Below are positions 54,694-63,600 of a stretch of DNA of 64,000 nucleotides, piece by piece. The position numbers and the translations under genes were made by a program. Positions within the stretch are counted from its first letter, which is position 1, and every line of letters starts with the position of its first letter. Under the pieces are notes generated by a model, which saw only the letters and a program-made list of their open reading frames with translations, ran no database searches and was not told the origin of the DNA. Source of the DNA: Paracrocinitomix sp040880585 (GTDB taxonomy: Bacteria > Bacteroidota > Bacteroidia > Flavobacteriales_D > Crocinitomicaceae); the NCBI GenBank assembly GCA_040880585.1, contig JBBDID010000021.1:1-64000 (forward strand), written 5' to 3'.

Positions 54694-56739
54694 ATGAAAA
54701 ACCTGATTGTACTCCTTATCACCTTACTTACCACCTCATGCAGCATGGCTCAACCGGGGCAATGGAGTTCCAAGAGCAAAAAGGCGATTAAATATGTTGA
54801 ATCCGGTATGGAGGCCACCCGCCAACTTGATCCGAAAACAGGTTATCCGGATTATAAAACTGCTATGAACTACATGGATAAAGCCATTGCAAAAGATCCT
54901 GAATTTTTTGAGGCCTATGATCTCAAGGCACAATACTGTATGAGCATGGGAAATGCCGATTGTGCGATTGCATCTTACAAAGAAATGTTGACTATTGAAA
55001 AATTTCACACCAATACCGGATATATCTATTTTGAACTGGCCGCTTTGGAATTGTCTCAAGGGTTATATGAAGATGCACTGACCCATGCAAAACAATACGC
55101 CACTTTCAAGAATATCCCTGAAGAAATGGAGAAAGAAAACCAATGGATGATCAAAACCTGCCAATTTGCGATCGAGGCAAAGAAAAATCCGGTTCCATTT
55201 GATCCCGTCAATGTAGGAGCAGGTGTAAATACCGCAGATTTTGAGTACTTCCCTACCCTCACTGTTGACCAGCAAGAACTTTTATTTACGAGAAGAGTAA
55301 CCGACCCAAGAACCGGAAATCAACAAGAAGATTTCTTCATTTCACCTGATCAAGACGGGTATTGGGGAACGGGAATCCCTATGCCTGCCAATATTAATAC
55401 TCCCTACAATGAAGGTGCGCCTACCTTTGCCCCGGATGGTCGAACACTTATTTTTGTAGGTTGTACCGCAGGCGGAAGTTACGGAGAAGGGAGAAGAGGT
55501 TACGGAAGTTGTGACTTATTCATTACCAAAAAAATTGGGAAAGATTGGTTAGATCCGATTAACCTGCCGGGAAATGTAAATTCTCAGCATTGGGAGACAC
55601 AACCTTCTTTATCTTCAGATGGTAGAACACTTTATTTTATCCGTGGTCAAATCAGAGGCACCGGTGGAAGAAATAAGAGAAATGGTGATATTTATGTTTC
55701 CCGTCTGCAAGAGAATGGAGGTTGGGGAGTGCCTGAAAAATTACCGGCTAACATCAACACGCCTTATTCTGAATCATCTGTACTCATCCACCCGGATGGT
55801 AAAACACTCTATTTTTCATCTAACGGACATTTGGGAATGGGAGGCTATGATTTATACATGAGCATACAGCAAGCAGATGGAAGTTGGAGTGATCCTCAAA
55901 ATCTGGGATACCCTATCAATACACATCATGACGAAAACTCCTTATTGGTTTATGCAGATGGTAAACTGGCCATTTTTGGTTCAGATCGCCCCGGAGGAAT
56001 GGGGGGCTTAGACTTGTATCAGTTTAAAATGCCTGCATCTATTCAACCCACCAAAACCATTTATATGACCGGGACGGTTTATGATGCAGTAACGGATAAA
56101 CGACTGGGGGCTGATTTTCGATTGGTGGATTTAGAAACGGAAAAAGAAGTCGTGCGTTCTGAATCTGACCCTGTTTCAGGAGAGTTTTTAGTTTCCCTTC
56201 CCATTAATAAACGATATGCCTTGTTTGTGAAGCGTGATGGTTACCACCCATACAGTGTCAATTTTGATTTGAAAGTTCCTGAGAACAGTGAGGAGCCTTA
56301 TCATAGAGATGTTCCTCTTCAACCGCTGAAAAGTGATCAGGAAAATATCCTGGCGAACGTGTTATTTGATTTAGATAAAGCTACTTTGAGACCGGAATCT
56401 TATGTTGAGTTGAATCGCTTTGCAGAATTTCTGAAAAATCATCCGGATATGAAAATCGAATTACAAGGACACACAGATGCGCAGGGAGATGATGCACATA
56501 ACCTGGATTTGTCCCAACGCAGAGCAAAAACCGTACACGATTATTTAGTGGAGCAAGGTGTTAATCCTGAACAAATTACCCATAAAGGGTATGGAGAAAC
56601 CCGGCCTTCAAAATTTAAAAAGGATGAGGAATGGATTGAACGGGATGAGGAATATATTCAATCGCTGCCTACTGAAAAAGAAAAAAAAGAAGCGCATCAA
56701 CAAAATCGAAGAACGGTGTACGTTGTGCTTGAAAATTGA
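54694..56739 (+). CDS. OmpA-family lipoprotein with TPR, PD40 and CRD domains (PorE-like)
   Basis: 681 residues, close to the 672 of the T9SS component PorE of Porphyromonas. Lipobox LTTSC, then TPR-like helices (about 30-150: NYMDKAIAKDPEFFEAYDLKA), PD40/beta-propeller repeats (about 175-450: APTFAPDGRTLIFVG; QPSLSSDGRTLYFIRG; LIHPDGKTLYFSSNG), a carboxypeptidase-regulatory-like domain (about 455-535) and a C-terminal OmpA domain that binds peptidoglycan (NVLFDLDKATLRPESYVELNRF; LSQRRAKTVHDYL). Paralogues of this architecture are common, so PorE function is tentative. Confidence 0.88.
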   Translation: MKNLIVLLITLLTTSCSMAQPGQWSSKSKKAIKYVESGMEATRQLDPKTGYPDYKTAMNYMDKAIAKDPEFFEAYDLKAQYCMSMGNADCAIASYKEMLTIEKFHTNTGYIYFELAALELSQGLYEDALTHAKQYATFKNIPEEMEKENQWMIKTCQFAIEAKKNPVPFDPVNVGAGVNTADFEYFPTLTVDQQELLFTRRVTDPRTGNQQEDFFISPDQDGYWGTGIPMPANINTPYNEGAPTFAPDGRTLIFVGCTAGGSYGEGRRGYGSCDLFITKKIGKDWLDPINLPGNVNSQHWETQPSLSSDGRTLYFIRGQIRGTGGRNKRNGDIYVSRLQENGGWGVPEKLPANINTPYSESSVLIHPDGKTLYFSSNGHLGMGGYDLYMSIQQADGSWSDPQNLGYPINTHHDENSLLVYADGKLAIFGSDRPGGMGGLDLYQFKMPASIQPTKTIYMTGTVYDAVTDKRLGADFRLVDLETEKEVVRSESDPVSGEFLVSLPINKRYALFVKRDGYHPYSVNFDLKVPENSEEPYHRDVPLQPLKSDQENILANVLFDLDKATLRPESYVELNRFAEFLKNHPDMKIELQGHTDAQGDDAHNLDLSQRRAKTVHDYLVEQGVNPEQITHKGYGETRPSKFKKDEEWIERDEEYIQSLPTEKEKKEAHQQNRRTVYVVLEN

Positions 56740-56745
56740 TCTTAA

Positions 56746-57801
56746 ATGAAAAACCTGCTCCACTTCTTTCGGCTTGTTCGATTCGGCAACCTGATGGTGA
56801 TTGGAGCAACTATGCTGGTGATACAGATTTTTATTGTCTGTCATGAAAATGGCAACAGTATTTCTCAAATACTCACAAGTACAGAAAGTTTTAGCCAAAA
56901 ATACCTGACCTCTTTCCAACTCAATTTCAATTTTTTATTGTTGATATTGTCAGTGATGTTGATCGCAGGGGCAGGTAATATCATCAACGACTATTTTGAC
57001 GTGAAGGCAGATCGGGTTAATAAACCGGAAAGACTCATTATCGGTAAGCACATCAAACGACGGTGGGCGATCATGTTCAACTGGATTTTCAACATTATCG
57101 GACTCGGCTTTGCCATTTATTTATCGTATATCAATTCCAATTGGTGGATTGCGGGAATCGCTTTTGTGACTATCAATTTTTTGTGGTTTTATTCAGCAGT
57201 TTACAAACGAAAATTATTTGTGGGGAACTTACTGGTTGCTTTAATGGTTGGGATCGTTCCCATTTATGTGATGATCTATAATTTACCTATTTATGGTTTT
57301 CAGATGGATGTGGGTAAAGCGTATGTAGAGATGGGGCCTTTTTTTATTTATGAAGTAGTGATCATCATATCCGTCATTGCTTTTGTCATCAACCTGATGA
57401 GAGAACTCATTAAAGATATGGCAGATATCAGGGGAGATGTGCATTTAGCAGCAAAAACAGTTCCCATAGCCCTGGGCATCCGGCGCACTAAAACCATTCT
57501 TTTTGTGATACTCATTCCCTTACTTTTATTAATGGCCTACTATATCTTTGATATCTATTATTACGCCAATATTCTTAACGCTGTTCCGGTGAAAAAAATT
57601 TCAGCCGGGATGGATACCGCTCATTTGAATAACATCACAGCTTTTAACAGTATTGTCATTTTATCGGGTGTGAGTTGTATCATTTCTTTTATCATCTTAC
57701 TCACTGCTAATAATCGAAAAAGTTACATTCGCTCTGCTAAAGTTTTAAAACTCGCCATGCTGTTCGGGATGTTAAGTCCATTATTTTTGTGCTATGCTTG
57801 A
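56746..57801 (+). CDS. UbiA-family prenyltransferase (geranylgeranylglycerol-phosphate geranylgeranyltransferase-like)
   Basis: 351 residues with about eight membrane helices. The first aspartate-rich motif is N81DYFD85VKAD89R (NDYFDVKADRVNKPER), and a second, RELIKDMADIRGD, lies about residues 215-230. These bind the prenyl diphosphate through magnesium. Bacteroidota annotations usually call this gene a geranylgeranyl transferase for archaeal-type ether lipids, but the physiological substrate in these bacteria is uncertain. It overlaps maf by 8 bp. Confidence 0.85.
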   Translation: MKNLLHFFRLVRFGNLMVIGATMLVIQIFIVCHENGNSISQILTSTESFSQKYLTSFQLNFNFLLLILSVMLIAGAGNIINDYFDVKADRVNKPERLIIGKHIKRRWAIMFNWIFNIIGLGFAIYLSYINSNWWIAGIAFVTINFLWFYSAVYKRKLFVGNLLVALMVGIVPIYVMIYNLPIYGFQMDVGKAYVEMGPFFIYEVVIIISVIAFVINLMRELIKDMADIRGDVHLAAKTVPIALGIRRTKTILFVILIPLLLLMAYYIFDIYYYANILNAVPVKKISAGMDTAHLNNITAFNSIVILSGVSCIISFIILLTANNRKSYIRSAKVLKLAMLFGMLSPLFLCYA

Positions 57802-58372
57802 TAACTTATCTGACAAAAACATCATTCTTGCCTCTAAATCGCCCAGAAGACAAGCCTTATTGAAGGGGTTAGACATTGATTTTGAGATTCGCACCAAAGA
57901 TATTGAAGAAGTGTATCCTCAGGATTTAGCCATCACAAAAGTTCCTGAATACCTCTCTAAACTGAAAGCAGATGCTTTTAAAGAAGAACTAAAAGAAAAT
58001 GATATACTGATTACCTCTGACACGGTTGTTATATTGGGTGATAAAATCCTGGAAAAACCCCGTTCTGAAGAGGAGGCAAAAGCTATGATCCGACAATTAT
58101 CAGGGAAAACACATACGGTGATTACCGCTGTTTGTATGACACATTCAGGTCAGGAAGAGGTGTTTTCAGATCACAGTCAGGTTACTTTTTGCAAACTGAG
58201 TGAAGAGGAGATCACTTATTACATCCAAAAATATAAACCCTTTGATAAAGCGGGTGCTTATGGGGTGCAAGAATGGATCGGTTATATTGCAATGGATCGT
58301 TTAGAGGGCAGCTATTTTACCGTTATGGGACTTCCCTTACACAAAGTCTACCACGCACTTAAAAGATATTAA
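57794..58372 (+). CDS. maf: Maf-like nucleoside triphosphate pyrophosphatase
   Basis: 192 residues, usual for Maf. The signature ILASKSPRRQALLKGLDIDFEI is at 11-32, with the catalytic-region motifs ITSDTVVILGDKILEKPRSEEEA and DKAGAYGVQEW. Members hydrolyse non-canonical nucleotides such as dTTP/UTP or m7GTP; which one cannot be told here. It is translationally coupled to the prenyltransferase through an 8-bp overlap. Confidence 0.93.
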   Translation: MLDNLSDKNIILASKSPRRQALLKGLDIDFEIRTKDIEEVYPQDLAITKVPEYLSKLKADAFKEELKENDILITSDTVVILGDKILEKPRSEEEAKAMIRQLSGKTHTVITAVCMTHSGQEEVFSDHSQVTFCKLSEEEITYYIQKYKPFDKAGAYGVQEWIGYIAMDRLEGSYFTVMGLPLHKVYHALKRY

Positions 58373-58401
58373 GCCACGCATCACATCCCCATAGAAATGG
58401 C

Positions 58402-58409
58402 TAAATTTG
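58402..58409 (+). promoter_or_regulatory. Promoter -7 element of the nitroreductase gene
   Basis: TAAATTTG fits the TAnnTTTG consensus, 16 bp before the ATG at 58426. Confidence 0.4.
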
Positions 58410-58425
58410 TGACATTAATACTACT

Positions 58426-59019
58426 ATGAAGTACAATTTATCAGAAATAACAGACGTTATAAAAGACAGGCGAACCATTTATCCTGAATTTTATTCGGAT
58501 CGGAAAATACATAGAGAACAAGTTGAAACGATTTTAAACAATGCGATTTGGGCACCCAATCACGGATCCACACAGCCCTGGCGGTTTAAAGTCTTTTTGG
58601 GTACCGGTCGGCAGCAACTCAGCGATTTTTTGTCTCAATTATATACCGAAAATTTTCAAGCAGATGATTTCAAACAAATGAAATTTAACAAATTAAAAAA
58701 CAGACCGCTTATGGCAGGAGCTGTGATTGCTGTTTCTCACAAACGAGATTCCAAAAGTACCATACTTGAATTGGAGGAAAGGGAAGCGGTAGCCTGTGCC
58801 ATTCAAAATATGTACCTGACCTGTACCGCCTGGGGATTAGGTAGTTTCTGGTCATCCCCCAAACTGATTTATACAGATGAAATGAAAACTTTTTTAGGGC
58901 TGAATGAAGCGGATACTTGTCTTGGATTATTTTATATCGGTTATCCAAAGCCTGATTATGAATGGCCAAAAGGACACCGGAAACCAATTGAATATTGCAC
59001 AGAATGGGTAGAAGAATAG
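58426..59019 (+). CDS. Nitroreductase family protein
   Basis: 197 residues, a flavin (FMN) oxidoreductase of the nitroreductase superfamily. The N-terminal DRRTIYPEFYSDRKIH, the NHGSTQPWRFKVF motif (FMN-binding, residues around 45) and EREAVACAIQNMYLTCTAWGLGSFW are typical. It reduces nitro or quinone compounds with NAD(P)H; the natural substrate is unknown. The frame runs 16 bp into the next gene, so they are co-transcribed. Confidence 0.92.
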   Translation: MKYNLSEITDVIKDRRTIYPEFYSDRKIHREQVETILNNAIWAPNHGSTQPWRFKVFLGTGRQQLSDFLSQLYTENFQADDFKQMKFNKLKNRPLMAGAVIAVSHKRDSKSTILELEEREAVACAIQNMYLTCTAWGLGSFWSSPKLIYTDEMKTFLGLNEADTCLGLFYIGYPKPDYEWPKGHRKPIEYCTEWVEE

Positions 59020-59393
59020 GCATATTAGGGTTAGTCAATTATAAAACGCATCCCACCAACAAGCAATACAAGGTGTTTAGTTTTAACAGCTTGCCGGAGG
59101 CTGATATGTTTGCAAAAGAACTGGAAAAACGATCAGTTTGGTATGAGCGGGATGAAGAAGCAATTAAAGAAGGAACGATTTACTTATTTGGCGTAGCCGG
59201 CGGAGACTTTAAGTATGCCATGGATGCCAATTTTGCGGTTTCTGCCAAATACAGGAATCCCATGATTAAAAATAAGTTTTTGCGGATTTCTCTGATCACA
59301 ATAACTGCCACTTTGTTAACGTTGGGCATTATCGGATATGTAAAAAAAATGCAAACTCTACAAGAAAAAACCGAACAGCTTGAGAGCGAATAG
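59004..59393 (+). CDS. Small protein with a C-terminal membrane helix, unknown function
   Basis: The ATG at 59004 (MGRRIGILGLVNYKTHPTN) is preferred over the TTG at 58995. 129 residues. The N-terminal 80 residues form a soluble alpha-beta domain (YKVFSFNSLPEADMFAKELEKRSVWYERD) and a helix near 95-115 (LRISLITITATLLTLGIIGYV) anchors it, ending in a coiled coil (QTLQEKTEQLESE). No family recognised. It overlaps the nitroreductase gene by 16 bp. Confidence 0.7.
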   Translation: MGRRIGILGLVNYKTHPTNKQYKVFSFNSLPEADMFAKELEKRSVWYERDEEAIKEGTIYLFGVAGGDFKYAMDANFAVSAKYRNPMIKNKFLRISLITITATLLTLGIIGYVKKMQTLQEKTEQLESE

Positions 59394-59395
59394 TT

Positions 59396-59403
59396 TATTT
59401 TTG
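59396..59403 (+). promoter_or_regulatory. Promoter -7 element of the outer-membrane protein gene
   Basis: TATTTTTG lies 4 bp before the ATG at 59408, again near-leaderless. Confidence 0.35.
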
Positions 59404-59407
59404 ATCT

Positions 59408-60130
59408 ATGAAACATCTTCCTCTGATTATACTGGTCGTGCTAAGCGGTTTAAACGGGTTTTCACAAAAAGGATCCACGCATTTTGGTCTGCAATATCGA
59501 CCTATTGTGCCCAATCGGATAATCGGAACTTTTGAGCAAGAATTTAATAAAGATCAATTTTTCTCTACCGTACGGCAAAAGTATGGCAACAATCTTGGAA
59601 TGATTATTCGCGTGGGACTTTCCGATAGGATCTCACTGGAGACAGGGATCAGTTTTACACAAAGAAATTTTGATCTCCATTTTTCTGTTCCTGACTCCGG
59701 CTATACCGCAAACAATGATGTTCGGCTGATCAGTTATGAAGTGCCCCTTTCCGGTCTGTTTTTTATTCGCCTGGGAGAACAAGTGTACATGAATGCAGCA
59801 TTAGGAGCCGCCCTAACCATTTTTCCATCAGACATCAGAACATATACGGAAATTAACGCAAAAGGTGCCTTATTTCAGCAAGAGGGCGCTTATCGTAGCA
59901 AAGTGCAAGGTGCTGCCTTGGCTAATCTGGGCGTTGAATACAGAACAAAAAGCAAAGGGTATTGGTACTTTGGGGCATCTTATCATCAACCCTTCTCTCC
60001 CATTATTACATTTGCTATGTCTTATGAATACGAGTCCGGAAATGTAGTAGCCATTGACAATATTTTAGGCAGTTACCTGACCATTGACCTGCGCTATTAC
60101 TTTAATGAAAAAAAAGACAAAAAAAAGTAG
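59408..60130 (+). CDS. Outer-membrane beta-barrel protein, unknown role
   Basis: 240 residues. Signal peptide MKHLPLIILVVLSGLNGFSQ, then strands of a beta-barrel: RISLETGISFTQRNFDLHFSV, YEVPLSGLFFIRLGEQVYMNAALGAAL, GYWYFGASYHQPFSPIITFAMSYEY, and YLTIDLRYYF near the end. The C-terminus is Lys/Asp-rich, unlike the aromatic end of a classical OMP. No specific family is recognised. It lies 14 bp after the coiled-coil protein gene. Confidence 0.8.
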   Translation: MKHLPLIILVVLSGLNGFSQKGSTHFGLQYRPIVPNRIIGTFEQEFNKDQFFSTVRQKYGNNLGMIIRVGLSDRISLETGISFTQRNFDLHFSVPDSGYTANNDVRLISYEVPLSGLFFIRLGEQVYMNAALGAALTIFPSDIRTYTEINAKGALFQQEGAYRSKVQGAALANLGVEYRTKSKGYWYFGASYHQPFSPIITFAMSYEYESGNVVAIDNILGSYLTIDLRYYFNEKKDKKK

Positions 60131-60676
60131 GTGGGATCGCAGTTGGCAACCGATTCAAGCCCTTTTCCCATGACTTTATATTTTTGTTGGTATTAACCGC
60201 GTTTTATACATAAATTCTACACCGTAGAAATACGGTATTTTATTAAATCACAACAATTTAATTTCAAAAATTAAAAATTATTTGTACGTTTAAGACATTA
60301 AATATGAAAACAGAATAAAAAAATAAACGACATATAGATTTTAGTGTGATGCTATAATTTGTGCCTTTAGAAACTCGTAAATTCTTAGTGGAGCAAAAAA
60401 TTATAAGCAAAGCACCCCGAATGGGGTGGGCTTGCTTATTTTGTTCCACGGGTATACGAGTACCTTAAAGGCAGATATGTCAGGTTCCACCCCTATTTAT
60501 TTGGTGGAGCCGGATAAAATATCTGAATGGCTACTTTTTACCAAATAAAAAAAATTCTAACCGGCAACCGCCTTGTGCCACCCTAGTTGCAGCAACCCCT
60601 TACTGAAATATAAAAACTGCAACTCTGTAAAAAAAAGTCAGGAAAGGCCTGGCTGATTAAATCTAAATAGAACAAA
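60131..60676. other. Intergenic region with structured leader
   Basis: No ORF is supported in this 546-bp gap. The first ~230 bp are plain AT-rich sequence. From 60363 onward several strong stem-loops occur, and the last ~100 bp contain small hairpins (CAGG/CCTG near 60640 and AGTTGCAG/CTGCAACT near 60585 and 60616) directly before the S8 protease gene. Confidence 0.6.
60363..60549 (+). other. Strongly structured element (rod-like hairpin plus second stem-loop)
   Basis: Helix 1 spans 60363-60472: GCCTTTA/TAAAGGC, ACTCGTA/TACGAGT, TGGAGCAAAA/TTTTGTTCCA (one G-U), ATAAGCAA/TTGCTTAT and ACCCC/GGGGT, in strictly nested order with small internal loops. Helix 2 has TTTATTTGGT (60496-60505) pairing perfectly with ACCAAATAAA (60540-60549) and inner AGCC/GGCT and GATA/TATC. 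A further helix GGTTCCACC/GGTGGAGCC (60483-60511) is mutually exclusive with helix 2, as for a switch. Identity unknown: structured mRNA leader, small RNA, or a REP/MITE-type element. Confidence 0.6.
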
Positions 60677-63600
60677 ATGAAAAATTTTATAAAATTAATT
60701 TTTGTGGCAGGCGGCTTGTTGATGGGGAAGACAAATTTTGCCCAGGTGAATTACACCAACTTAGAATGGGTAGACCAAACGCCGGTGGTGGGTGATACCT
60801 ACTTTCACACCAGCAGTATGGTATCCGGCGGACAACTGTATGTAACAAGCAATGTGATGAATGAAGGCGGACATACGGATATTTTGCTGATTAAGTATGG
60901 AGAAGGTGGCGACACCACCTGGAGCAGTACTTTTAACGGCTCGGCTAATGGTGACGATTATGGTATTGAACTCACCACCTATGCCGGTAATTATATCTAT
61001 GTTACAGGTGCGGTTGAGAACACTTCCAGCGGTTATGACTATGCTGTGCTCAAGATTGACGCATCCAACGGTGATTTGGAGTGGAGTTACACTTTTGATG
61101 GGCCGCAGGGAGGTACTGACATACCATCAGATATTGTTGTTGATGAAAACGACCTTGTGTATGTCTGTGGAGCTATAGAAGATGCTTACGGTTATTCAGA
61201 TTTTGGAGTGATTCGCATAGATGATAGCGGCAATTTTGATTGGAGTATGGCCTATGACGATAACCAACTATGGGACGGCGCAACAGCCTTAACCCTTATG
61301 GAAAATAACGAACTGGGTGTAACCGGAGGTTCAAATTATGAAGCCGGTGTCTGGAACGTAACGGTTCTTGAACTTGATAGAGATGACGGCAGCATCATTA
61401 GTGAAGTACAATCCACTTCTACATCCGTCGCTTTTTTAGAAGTAACAGCCATGACAACAGATGCTGATAATAATCTCTATCTGACCGGATATACACAAGG
61501 TTCAGATAAAGACGTACACACCGTAAAATTTGACTCTACACTCACTGTAGAATGGGTGGTGGATTATGACGGAGGCAATGATGATGAAGGGAATGATATT
61601 GAGGTGGACAGCCAGGGAAATATTTACGTTGTAGGATATACTGAGCGTGATAGTGGCGGTTACAATTACCTGACCATCAAATATGAGAGTGACGGAAATG
61701 AAGACTGGGTAAGAGAGTTAGGTAACGCCACTCCCAATACAGAATATGCAACAGCAGAAAAACTGGATTTGGATAATCAGGCGAATATCTATTTGACAGG
61801 AACAGTTGAACAAGGCAGTGAATCAGGGATGTCTTTTGTAATGTATGATACTGATGGAAATATCAAATTGTACCGCAAATACGAAACTCAAAGTGTCAGT
61901 GACAGGGCGTATGATATAGATTTTTACGGCAATGCCGTTTATATTACCGGTTTGTCACATTCTACGGCAACAGGTACACTGACCGTGCTTAAATATGAAC
62001 TGGCTGAAAGGGATATGACAGTTGTTCAGGAAAGTGGGGTTGATTCTTACGTGGCGGATGAACTGATTGTATCAATTAATCCTGATTCTATGATCACGTC
62101 AACCGTCAATGACAAAGACAAGATCTTTGGAGAATTGGATGAGTTTGTTACTGCCGGAGTAATCAGTGATCTGTCAACTGTTTATCCGTCAATTAACTGG
62201 AACAGGGTCAGAACATATAAAATTCACAAGAGGTTAACAACAAATGATACCACAACCATCACCAGGACCGGTTATGAAATGGAAATGCCAAAATTCTGGG
62301 CACACCTGTTAATTTCAATTCCGAATGAAGATGAATTGGCGGTACTGGATAGCCTGGACAACAGTTCCATCCACTTATCTGTGAATGGAGTTGAATTAAA
62401 TGATCTTTTTTCATTGGCAGCTGACCCTTTATATACTACAAACCAGTGGTCAATGTATGAAAGCACCACCTATCCTGATGCTGATATAGGTACAGACGGT
62501 GCATGGAATTACGAAACAGGTAAAGATCACATCAAAGTGGGCGTATTTGATACAGGAATCATGTATTCACATCAAGATCTGGGTGGCAGTATTGACCCCA
62601 ACGGAAAGATCAAAGATGGCTGGGATTACACAGCAGGTTCCGGTATGCCAATCACTTCTGTTCCGAATAACGGAGATGAAAATGGCCACGGAACAAAAGT
62701 TGCAGGCGTAATAGGTGCGCTTAAAGACAATGAAACAGGTATTGCCGGAATAGCAGGCGGTTACTGGCCTTATGCCCCGGGTGAAGTCATTCAGGGTGAT
62801 CCTGACCCGCTTGAGAACAGAGGCGTTTCACTTTACGCTTTAAAGGTAGGCTATAGTAGTGGATATATAGACGGATCAGTAGTTGAAGAAGCACTCACAG
62901 AAGGCGCATCCAATTCTACCACAGGTTACGGATACGGCCTTGATATTTTGAACTGTAGTTTTGTTAAGAATATTGATGCATTTGATGATTCTGTTTGGAA
63001 TGCCATGTCAGAGGCTCAGGAGTATGTGTTCAGAAATGGCGCCGTTTTAGTTGCTGCCAAGGGAAATAATGGACAAAATTCCTACGCAACGCCTGCCTAT
63101 GCCTGGCGTGAATATTGGGTCGTAGCTGTAGGTGGTAGCGATACGCTTGGTAATTACCATTCAAGTGCTAATTATGGAAATCAAATGGATCTGGTAGCAC
63201 CTTATTCCAGTCAATTGGCTTACACTACAGACAATGATGCAAATAATGATTATGGTAGTTTCAGCGGCACTTCAAGTGCAACTGCTCATGTCTCCGGTGT
63301 GGCAGCACTAATGATGAGTTATATTAATGATGAAACGCCATCAGCCGCAAATCTTTTTCCGGATGATGTGGAATATTTGATCAAACATTATGCTAATGAT
63401 ATTGACGAATTACCCGCTGATTTTGGCTATGATGACCTTACAGGTTATGGCTTATTAAATGCTGATAGCACTATGGAATACCTGGATACGACCCAGTACC
63501 TGATCAGGCATTACTTCACCGAATTTGTATTTGATTCTTCAAATTGGGCAAGTCAGGATGGGTTTACTGTTAAGTACAAAGACGGTAATATCTACAAAGT

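Noticed and set aside
60541..60610. SAM-I-type riboswitch suggested by GGCAACCG
   Set aside because: Only one short string fits; the helix P1 and the GGAGGGAC segment needed for SAM-I are not in order, and the downstream gene is not a methionine-related gene.
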